A program made the translations under genes and the position numbers. This document shows positions 37,511 to 48,500 of a stretch of 64,000 nt of DNA, piece after piece. Source of the stretch: Anadara kagoshimensis (lineage: Eukaryota; Mollusca; Bivalvia; Arcoida; Arcidae). Under the pieces are notes generated by a model, which ran no database searches, was not told the DNA's origin, and saw only the letters and a program-made list of their open reading frames with translations. The stretch covers positions 34,128,245 through 34,192,244 of the forward strand of contig CM037862.1 of the NCBI GenBank assembly GCA_021292105.1, in the 5' to 3' direction. Numbering within the stretch: position 1 is the stretch's first letter; the number at the start of each line of letters is the position of its first letter.

Positions 37511-37976
37511 CCTACAGCAAATAGGAGCTCAAATATTTTGAAGAGAAAAATAAGATAAAAAATAACAAAAATAAATAAATAAGTTTGGGTGTCAAAAGCA
37601 CTCCGTGTTTATAAGTTTAAAGCCATTATAATGTTGTTCTGTTATGTAGATAGTAAAGGGTAGGGTACACTGTTTGTATCCGGTCCTGTGATAATTTGTT
37701 AATTCTAGAAGGTCTGTCGACACAAGGTACACAGTGATAACGAAATTCTACACGATCAAAACCCTATATATACCAATATACATAGCCATGTTCTCTTTCT
37801 TCAGTGAAAGCGTGACATTGAGACCCAGACATACGTTACACTTCTCCATCTTGTTAGAGCTGCATTTAAACAACAAGCATCGGCATTACTTTTTTCGTTT
37901 TTCAACAGTCGCAACTAGACTTTAAGCACCTATAGGACAACCATTAACTTTAGCATTCCCAGTCATACAGTGCAGC

Positions 37977-40900
37977 ATGAATCTTTTAGGTTTAACATTA
38001 GTTTTATTGTCTGTGACAATTGCAGCGGCAAATGTACTCAAAGTTGAATGTAAAGATAAATTTGGAATTGTTATGGATGAAAATTGCCAGAGAAAATGGC
38101 AATGTGTTTGGGGTAACCCTGTCTTAATGCCAAACTGTCCACTAGGAATGGTTTATAACAGATTAGGCGCTTGTGTTGTAAAAGGCGTCGGTGGTTATCA
38201 AGATTGCAAGATGGACGGGAAAGGTTAGTAAATTCTGATAGTTTATTAAAACTTGGTTTTAAAATCACGCCTATGCATAAATAATTAGTAAACACTCAAG
38301 AAAAAATCTTTATCATTTCTCGTTAAAATTCTAGCATTTTAATCTTAGGCTTATTACATTATAAGTTTTCATTTTTGCTTAAAGTTTGATTATCTTTTGG
38401 TTATAATGTGAAGATTGAAGATTGTAATTGTCTTTGTATCATGAAGGTACAGAGGTTTAACGCTATGACAACCTATACACATTGACAGTATTGTTATTCG
38501 GGAAACTTTGGTGTTCGTTTTATTTTTTGCGTAATTTCAAGAAGTAACAAGACACGAAAATTAAACTTTAGCTAATATTTTATTCTTAAATACATTGTAA
38601 TTCGCTTGTTTTTAATGTGAACTGGAGATTCTCTGCTGCGAAAATAGAAAAATACTAACGGTTACACCCAGTCAATATTATTTAACTTATGTCCAGAATG
38701 ATAGAAGTAATTGGATTGCTAGTACAGGAAAAGACCGATCTTCACCAAACAAACAGACAGACTTTCTTCCACAAATATCTGTCAATCTGGGATTCGAACA
38801 AATTTAAGGCGACAAAGAACGGTTGTGATCCGCAAGTCGGCGCTTCAGACAACGTTTTCAATCCGCAACCGGGGCCAATAGGATTGTGAATCATACATGC
38901 CTACAGAATCAATTCGGCCCCCAAGAGGGGCTTTATCAATCGGCTATTGTTCAAAGCCCTCGTCGATTAAAAGACGGGTAATGTAGCATTATCATCATGA
39001 TTATAAACTACTGTGCATAAAGGTCATTTTGAACATGGAATATTGTAAATTACGTTTTCAATAAAGACGTGCTTGCAAAAATTAACAGCGTATATTTATT
39101 CATTATTCAGAGACCTAACTAAAAATTATATTTTTGTCAATGCTGCATGTGTATATAAGAAAAATCACATTTTTGACAGAAAATATGTTTTCCAGCTAAT
39201 CATTTGAGCCTCAAATTACAAATGAATGTTGGGTAAAAATTTACCTTTCACCTGCGTAATTGAAAAAATTCACACCTTACATATAACCATAAGATAATGA
39301 AGCACCTAATGGGAGTATTTATACTTAACCAGTTTGATATTCTTGAAAAAAAATGGCAAAATTTATGGTATGTACACACTCACATAGACCGATTTAAAAC
39401 AAAACATATTTTTTCCACTTAGATCTCTCTTTTCTGTGCTGAAATATAATTAATATTTTAACAAAAAATTAGAATTAAATATTTAATCGCAATATACCCA
39501 TGTTCAAAATAGCCTTTATGCACAGTAGTCCGAATTTTCTGTCCAAGACTTTTCGCCTGACTATCGATTTTCGGACTATAATCATACATGTATAAACAAA
39601 ACCCGATGTATCGTTGTAGCACCAGAAGTAGTGGCACCTGTAAGTGTTTGTTCCAGTTCCCCTTGTAAAAATGGTGGGACGTGTAACGATTGGCAAGATG
39701 GAAAATCCTTCAGTTGTACCTGTAAATGGGGTTTTGTAGGAGAAACATGTGAACAAGGTAATACTTGTGTATCTATATACCTTCTTTATCTAAAACATTA
39801 ATTGTACAACATTATCTTTTACAGTTCAATTTAAACTCATCTTTTACAGTTTGTATGCTCTTGTGTTAATGCCAGAATATCAAAAGGTCACATATAAGAA
39901 TTTTAGTTCCATGTCAAAATGGAGGGACGTTTAGTTTTGTTTTGGACATAGATTGATATGTTTGTTTTGGATTTTATCTGCATTCAACTGTGCATATAAA
40001 TTGCAAATAATAAATAAATAAATAAATAATATAAACTTTTGTAGTTTTAATTAGTGATAGTTCGCAAGTGAATTGTTTTGACTGCTTATAAGATCATTTA
40101 ATTCCGATTTGAATTTATGTATACGAAACGTATGTCTTATTCAATTCGTCGTCTTCTCTTCTGTTTTGTACATGTATGGTGTTTGTGTGTTTCAGCAACA
40201 ATAACTGACCCCTGTGCCAGTGGGCCTTGTAAGAACGGAGCAACGTGTAACCCATGGTCAGATGGACAATCATATTCTTGTACGTGTCCTTGGGGTTATC
40301 TGGGAGCAAGATGTGAAGAAGGTTAGTAAAAGCCGAAACTAGACGTCTTTTGAATGTTTGACGTTATTGAAATGGCAGTTAATTGAAACCCAATTTAATA
40401 TCGTGAAGAATTATTTCCATGATTACAAATACTTTTAATTGATTCATTTGTAGATTACTAGAATGTGTTGCAAAACGTTATTCCAGCAGTATTTTGGTTC
40501 TAGAATTTATTTTGAATCGCGTTTACAACTTTATAATATGAACATGTCTGTTCTAATCCGCCATCAGTAACACGCAATGCACAGATTTTAATTGTCTACC
40601 AGACGGATTCCGACAACCAATCGTGTCATCATAAAGTTTCGAGTTTGACTTGATAGTTTGCAATTCAAGATAGAAATGTTCAATGCATTGGATTCTGTGC
40701 ATTTAATTCGTGAGGGGATGGCTCGCTAATTCCTCACCTACTTTAATTTCTTGATGGTCTGCGTGCTTACTTCATTTGTCATTGTTTGAAATTTCCACTG
40801 TGGTTTTAGAATTGGACGTATGATTGTGCGGGATTATTTAGTGAACCTGAAATATTTTTACTTTCAGAACTCATGCTGAGAGCCACACTAACTCCGTGTA

Positions 40901-43064
40901 TGAGCTTCCCTTGTAAGAATGGAGGGTTATGTAAAAACTCTTTTGATGGGAAAAGTTACGAGTGTATCTGTAAAGATAAATATAGTGGCGTGAATTGTCA
41001 AAAGGGTAAGTTTTTGAAACTATAATATATTCTTTAAACAATTAAACAATTCGAGCAAAGCAAAATTCGAAAGTATTTAAATGGATCAACAATTCAATAT
41101 AGTGAAATAAATTCGAGCAAGAAAAGCTTCAATTAACGAATAAAGAAGGCTCTAAAAATATTTGATAGAGCAGAACAAGAGCTCTGTTACGCCACATAGC
41201 GGTGTTGCCGCATAAACGCGCCCAACACGTCTATGCGGGGAATTCCAACGCATAAAGAGGTCCGCCACGTTTATGCGGCGGCGTTCAACGCATAAAAATG
41301 TGTTGCTTATATGCGGCGCAAGGCTGCCTTTTTGACGCATAGCGATGGCTGATTTTAACGAGTTGGTATGAAATTTAAAAAGAAATGATATCTCGACAAA
41401 AACGGTGGTGGTGATATAAATTATGACGACGACGGTGACAATTGAGAATTTATGTTGTTGGTGTTGTTGATAATGGTAATAATAATACGAGGATGGCGAC
41501 AGGAATGACGAGAGCGCGACGACGATGTTACCGTCGTCGTGCCGACGGCGGTGGCGATTATGACTGTTGATGATCGTTAAATTGTGATTTTGGCAGAATT
41601 TCGACTTTTGATTTAATAATAATAATAATAATAATATAATAATAATAATGATCATCACGATGGTGGTGGTGATTTATGTGAAGATGGTAATAATGATGGA
41701 GGTGTAAATGCAGGTGATGATAGTAATTGTTTTCTTTATGCGGCGGAATGTAGCTTTTTTGCCGCATAAAAGCTTTCTCTTTATGCGTTGAAATCCCCCG
41801 CATAGACGTGTTGGAACACGTTTATGCGGCAACACCGCTATGTGGCGTAACAGAGCTCATCAAACCACTTACTATCTGTTACTAGACGCTTCCTAGCAAT
41901 GCAGTTAAGTCGTATTTAAAAAACAAAATAAGTTAAAGGTAAAATGTATTACATGTTTTCTGAACACCACCGTATAAGAAACATACAGGTATGCACCGAC
42001 AATAGTAATATCAAACCTAGCAAAACCATGCTGTGCAGACCCTTACTTTTTGTCAAAAATGAGTCATTTCTGAAGACTGACATTTATAGTTATTTTTCGG
42101 GGGAAAAATAAAATAGAAAAAAATAAATTTGGAGACATGCACCTTGAATCGAGAAAATGAAATTGAAAGCAAGGTTTGCCTGTAGTCATTATATATATTA
42201 ATTTATAACAGAGTTATCTGTAGAAGAGAGATGTAAGAATAACTCATCACTTGTATTTCCACATCCCGAAAACTGCCACCAATACTACAACTGTAGCATG
42301 AAGTACAAGAAAATACCGATGTTCTTTGAGCAGCATCTGATTGAATGTACATACCCACTCCAGTTTTCTACAGAAACCAACAGCTGTAAAAACTACACAG
42401 AAGTCCAGTGTAACGGTCGAAAGGATGAACCCGAAGGATGTAAGTTGTTTAAAAAAATTTATGTTTTTTTCCTTGAACGAGTAGTATTTTGTTAGACGTA
42501 AAAAAAACAAAGGGTGTTCATAACTGAAATGCGGTGAACATATTTACAAGCTTTGGGTAAGTTATAAACTTCAGTCTACTGTTGAATTAACAAAAATAAC
42601 AATATAAGAAAGATATAGAATTCATAATATGTGCAGAAAATTGTTTGAAGTTGGAAAATCTCTCTTGAAAACATTTTTCTTTACAAGATGCAGTTAAAGT
42701 TTATAAACAATTCATATTTTCATTTTATATGAAGTCATTATTTAACCTTAATACTAAAATGAAATGAATTTAAGACACAGATTTGCCATTGATAAGTAAA
42801 TCTTTATTTGCAAATCCTTTTATATTTTCAATTTCAGGTGGATATTTGAAGAACGTATGTCCAATATCTTCCTGTGAGCCATGCTATATAAACTTTCCAA
42901 GCTGTAAGAACTACGTCGACGGACTCCACGAACACTCCTACAAACTGAGACCATGGTTCATGATATGTAACAAGGAAAGAGTGGTAGCCACAGGACTGTG
43001 TCCTTATAACAAGGACGCCCGGGCACAGTCGAACCCGATAGACGGAAAGTGCATAACGGAATAG
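37977..43064 (+). CDS. Secreted chitin-binding (CBM14) and EGF-repeat protein
   Basis: Six coding exons: 37977-38223, 39620-39757, 40196-40321, 40868-41005, 42212-42439, 42838-43064; 1104 nt, 367 residues. The signal peptide is [18 protein letters not shown]. Exon 1 then has a six-Cys CBM14/peritrophin-A pattern (about 25-80). Exons 2, 3 and 4 each encode one EGF-like domain ([36 protein letters not shown], each ending with a C-x-C and a final Cys). Exon 5 has a second CBM14 domain (about 223-290), and exon 6 a Cys-rich, CBM14-like tail (about 298-364). Every intron is phase 1, so each domain is an exchangeable exon. CBM14 binds chitin; the order suggests an extracellular matrix, shell-matrix or mucus protein, which is inference. 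No transmembrane segment. Exon 2 has two in-frame acceptors 6 nt apart (39620 or 39626). Confidence 0.88.
41189..41859. mobile_element. ~670-bp MITE with long (~90-bp) terminal inverted repeats
   Basis: Ends GAGCTCTGTTACGCCACATA and TATGTGGCGTAACAGAGCTC are inverted copies. Similarity continues inward through 'gcggtgttgccgcataaacg', 'aacacgtctatgcgggg' and 'caacgcataaagag'. Inside, TTATGCGGC / GCCGCATAA words recur many times. The middle is rich in GAC/GAT/ATA trinucleotides. It lies in intron 4 of the chitin-binding/EGF gene. The open frames in it are low complexity. Confidence 0.85.
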
Positions 43065-44945
43065 GTCAGCAGAACTGGTGAACAGTGGAATGGAATATCT
43101 ATTTCCATAAAATACTTTGAAAGTTGTTTCATCACTCATTTATGATAAATATTTTACATCCGTTATTTTTGAAATTGGACTATAATACCGTTTTGTCCTT
43201 CTCTATTTGCTCTTGTTTTTGGACACTATATCTCTTTTGTAAATTCTGTGGCCCCCAGTATCTTTAATAATGGCCAATGAAGCTTTAAAACTCGCAAACC
43301 AACCTTTCTTCTTGGGCAATATAAACATTCCATGTCGACAATGAAGATTTCTACAACCAATTCAATTTGTTTATTATTAATTTATTGGAAAAAAGTGAAT
43401 GGTCAATGCTCTAAAAATGCTACTACACACCATTACGCCAGACGACGCTCAAAGCTGAGAGAATATAATTAATGTTTGAAAAGTGTGATGAAGTGGTGAT
43501 ATCGTAACTTTTTTTTCTAAATAAAACTGCTTCAAAACACTTTCGCAAGTTTTCTTGGTCGCTGGCCGAATCTTGACAAGCTGCATCGACATGCATTCAT
43601 AGCCTACTGGGTCTTGTTCTTTGGTGTGGCTTCATTAGCAAGTCTAATTTCTTAAAAAAAATACCTATTATTAACAAGAACGACTATATTTATGTACGAG
43701 ATACATATTAAATAGATGGTGACAAGATGATATTATGGTCCTTGTTATTTATTTCAAAGTTTTGAAAATGTAAATAATTAAATGAATAAATTATTTATGA
43801 ATCATGAATCATTTGCAAACTAATTGCTTTTATCGTTGATCACTGTGTAATAATATAATCCCTAAAATCCCCAACAAGAACTGTATTTCTCAAACTTTGC
43901 ACTCAATAGCTTAAGCATTGGCAAATAGACAAATGTACAAAACTTCTAAGCTTTTACATGCCAAGTACAGAAAAGTCCAGCAAAAACAAAGTCGGCCATA
44001 ATCGCAAGCTTTGGACCGCTGCCTTCTGAACACACCTCGTGGTCTACTATTAACACATACTCACGATGTGTAACCTGATAACCTATTATCTGTATAATAC
44101 ATTGTACATTACGATATTTTATGTGGATGTATGCGTCTTCAATGATATAAATTGGATAAATAAATCAAATGAAATGTCAAAAAATGAAATGGCATTAACC
44201 AATTGCAACAAAAACGGATGCGGTTACAAAATATATTGGCACTTATTGAAAGAGTGGAGTAATGGTGTTTTAGGCCCTAACTAAGATTGTTTTACTTATA
44301 AACAGGGAGTCAGTCCGGTTTGATGTAAAAAAAAATTGTAACTGGAGTAAGCGAACCGATAAACCTTCTCATTCTAAGATCTTCCTAAGTGAGATAAAAA
44401 CCTAGGTGCTGAGAGGTACTTTAATCTGTACTTGCTAAATGATTTGCCAAGTATATTATTTCAACAACACCTTTTTAAAAAAAATCAAAGACAGGCTTTT
44501 TAAACTAAAACAAGCGGGTATAGGAAATTGTTTATATTTAAATACTAGCAGAAGTTTAATTATACTGAACTTCTAATACTATGACTTTTAAATTTGTTTT
44601 GCTCTATAATTAGAACTCAAAAAATACTCTTGGAGAACCCCAAAAAGAGCAAAATCTTAAGATGACAAGCTTGCAAACAACCAACCCCCCTCCCCCAAGC
44701 AAAATCCTACTAGAATTCAATTTCAGAGAGGGAATGTGGTTAATTTGGAAATAATTGTTTTCTTTGTGCAGTGTTAAAATCCAAGGCTATTAAACTTCCT
44801 GAATTATTAATATAACAAACCTGTCAATATTGAACATTTTATTGTGTTTTGGGGACATTTAAATAAATAAATATGTGTAAACATTGTAAATCTAAATATT
44901 TAATTTACAAACACATGTAAACAAATAATAATGATGTATATGTAA

Positions 44946-45011
<66 letters not shown>

Positions 45012-45576
45012 CACAATTCTGAAACATATATGGACGGACTTGTATGCACTAATACCATAAAACATCATGCTATAAAATAAATATCTTAAATTGAGATTTT
45101 TAAAATTCAATTTAGATTAAAAAAAATTACTAGTGCGTGTGGTATATTGACTTTCTTTATAAAATGAAACATTTAAAATTAGCACATGACTGTCTTATTT
45201 TATACTTAAATACTAGGTATGTCTGTGTTTGATTTACCATCAACAGAAATTCAAAACTAGCACACACCATTTTGAATGTCTCATTTTACATAGATATTCA
45301 AACACAATTACCCATGTACTTGTATTGCAGAAAGATACAATACCCTTCATGTACATGTATATACAACCGAAAAATCTGTATTTGGACTGATTTATAAGTC
45401 TTGTTGGTCAACAAGTTAACTATGGAGGATGAATGTCCTTGACCTTGGGCTAAAGTTATACATTGTAAGTCTTATTGAACTTTGCTCTTCAGATGAAACT
45501 TGTACACATGATCTGTGAAATGTCAGAAAATATCATTTAAAATTGCTACTCAATACATGATTTTATGTCCAATTAT
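43065..45576. other. Intergenic region between convergent genes
   Basis: Between the 3' ends of the chitin-binding/EGF gene and CDK20. It has a possible poly(A) signal AATAAA at 43520-43525 for the first, a (CT)n(CA)n microsatellite at 44948-45009, and a worn copy of the AAAGTAGCACATG family at about 45170-45290. Nothing coding is supported. Confidence 0.6.
44948..45009 (+). repeat. Compound (CT)n(CA)n microsatellite
   Basis: Perfect CT run followed directly by a perfect CA run. Confidence 0.97.
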
Positions 45577-48500
45577 TCATTTCATTTTCACAACATGCGG
45601 AGCTAAAAATTCTGGATCGATTAAAGTCTTCTCTAAAGGTATATCTGGATTGTAATCATGACCGGCTTGTCTGCGTGCGATACCACGTTTAGTTCTCTGG
45701 GGTATGGGTAACTCTGAATGATGTGCAGGTAATGGTTCAGTGAAGAAGTAGGGATGAAGTAATGCCTCTTTAGCTGATAACCTTTGTTTTGTTGGATAAA
45801 CTAGAGATTTTTTGAGAAGTTTCAAGGCTTCTGGGGATGCGTCTGGAACAATCTCCTCCAATGGAATGGGATCATTTTCTGGAAATGTTATTTTATTGTA
45901 GTCTGGTAAATCAGAGATTCCCTGAAAGAACAATAAAAGATTATTAAATATGGAAGTAGAAAAATAAAATTTGAATGAGGTCACTACTTTGACAATTTAA
46001 ATCAATTTTGTACCAATCACAGTTTTTGAATAACATTCTTTAACGATACTACTTATTGATGTTACAAAAATAAGTAGGACAAGGTTTTTCATTGTTCAAA
46101 ATTTATTACAAAGGATTTCAAAACATTATGTTTGCAATTGTATTTCCAAAATAATTTTTTCCATTCTTAAGTTCCTTGCAATTCTGATATATTCTTATAA
46201 CAGTCACAACACTATAGCAGTCATTTTTTAAGTAAAAAGGTAATTATATACAAAAGTTGATTACACTCAAATAAGATTGAAATAATGCTGAAGTAGATAA
46301 GGGCAATATTAGGCCTAAATTTTATTTAAGGGACCAATGGAGAAAGGACATCTTGTACATGCTGTATATTGAATACTACATATCCCATATCATAAACAGA
46401 TTGATTTTCAACATTGTTTACTATTTAATCATACTATAAGGAAAGTATACATACTGGCCATATTTTTTCATTTGGTGTTCCAAGTACTCTTAACACACAA
46501 CATAACTGTTCTATGTCATTTTCTCCCTGAAAAAGAGAGGGAATGTCACAAGATATGATAAACCTTAAAAAACCTATATTTCCAGGTACAAGTAAAATAA
46601 AGCATTATTAGAAACCATACTAAATTATGTCTGTCATATTGGATACCAACATAGAAAATCAAAAGATTTCAAATGAGACTTTCTCTACAAGCCCTATATG
46701 CAGCAAAAATAATTACCTTATACCAGTGATCAAAATGACACATAATAACTTTTGTTAAAGTATTCTTTTAACTACTGATCTGGAGCATTTTTGCTCAATA
46801 ATTATAAGAGGTTTTGAAAGCAAGATCGCCTGCCAAATGGTATAAGTAATCATTGAAAGGGTCATAACTCCTAGAAAAAAATCATTGAACCAGATCATAA
46901 AAATAATACGCATATCTACACCTCTTACTGATTATCATGCAAAGGTTCATTAATACCTAATTGTAATGGAGAACTGCCACACACAAACACACTGATGGAT
47001 GGATGGACTTGGACAGATGGACTGCATTTCTATATTCTGTGGCTGATTTTTCAGCTTAGGACATTTTTCGTGCGTTGTAAATATTAAAGGAGGGACATAT
47101 ATACTTACCGGAAAGAGTGGTGAATTATTTAAAAGTTCTCCAAATATGCAACCAACTGCCCTGTAATTAAAAAAATTGAAATAATGAAATTTTCATTTGT
47201 ATTGTAAATGCATAAAATAAACTAAGTTGACTCAAATATTTTTGTTTCTGTTCAAACAATCTTTTTTTTGTAATGTATGCGTTCAAACAATCTTGGTTAT
47301 TTTTTAGATCTTTTATAGTAAAACATTATTTTAAAGTATACTGTCATATTATATACAACTCTCTGAAATTAAACATTTTTAATAAAACACTTGAAAATTA
47401 AAAATATTTTCCTTAAGCATACTATACTATTCATTACTAATACAGTTATTTTACCTACCATAAGTCGACGCCTTCATCATATTTTCTAGCTCCATACAGT
47501 AATTCTGGGCTCTGTACCATCTAGAAAGAAAAAGTAAATGGGATACTAAGCATACTGAAACACAAAGTACTTTCTCTATTGAAAAATCTAAATACCCATG
47601 TCCACAATAAATATACTCATATTAATTTATAACTGTGAAGTTTCAGAAAATGGCAAAAACACTAACAGTTCTTTCCTTTATTTTACTATGCTTGTTGATA
47701 TAGACACATGCCTCAGCTTTTAATTTTATATATGCATCATTACATAACCCATCTCAATGATAATAGTGTTAATCAGCAATTTTACTGTTATTTTCTTGTT
47801 TATCTCAAGAAAGTTCATGTGGTGCATGTTTTTGTGCATTTTATAAAAATCTGCTTTTTGCTTGTATGCACTTTTGGTGATCTTTGGAGTGCTATTAAAC
47901 TCGGCAACGTCACAGCTAAACATCTCCAACTACTCTGTCTATTAAATTGTTAGCTAGTCTACCAGTAAAGGCCTACACGAAGCATGTCACATGTGCAGTC
48001 TTCCAAATCAAACCACAGTAGTGTGATTGATTCCTTGAGATTTGAAGTTTATATATAATTAATGACTGCACCACTCAATCACAAGTACCTATATTTACAG
48101 ACAGTTGTAACGGTATAAACATCTACAAACCTTGTGGCCACTTGATGACTGTAAAGTCTATTTCCCTCATTCTGAAATACTCTAGCCAATCCAAAATCAG
48201 CTATCTTTAGATGACCTGTTGAACTTATCAGAAGGTTAGCTGGCTTCAGATCCTGATTAAATATCAAAAGAATGTGTTAAATACATGATATTATCATATT
48301 AATAATAATAGCCTTGGTTACTCTTTTTTCTATCCAAACAGCGTACATATAATATAATAAATGCCATTGTTGCCAAATATTTTTATGACATTATTCTACA
48401 CACTGGTATAAATAATTGCTACGACTGCCTTGTTAGGAAAGTGACTGAAAACTGAGCAGTTTGCATCATATACAAGACCATTATGATGTCATTAAAATAT

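Larger units (their letters stand above)
34031..37976. other. Intergenic region upstream of both flanking genes
   Basis: Lies between the starts of the membrane-protein gene (minus) and the chitin-binding/EGF gene (plus). It holds a tRNA-like/SINE-like stretch at about 34255-34390 ('gtcagttagtggttaaagtg' then 'gtgggttcgacc'), the palindrome at 35255-35384 and a degenerate tandem repeat at 36790-37510. No coding sequence is supported. Confidence 0.65.

Noticed and set aside
41152-41803. 168- and 81-codon minus-strand frames
   Set aside because: Low-complexity translations of the trinucleotide-rich middle of a MITE.
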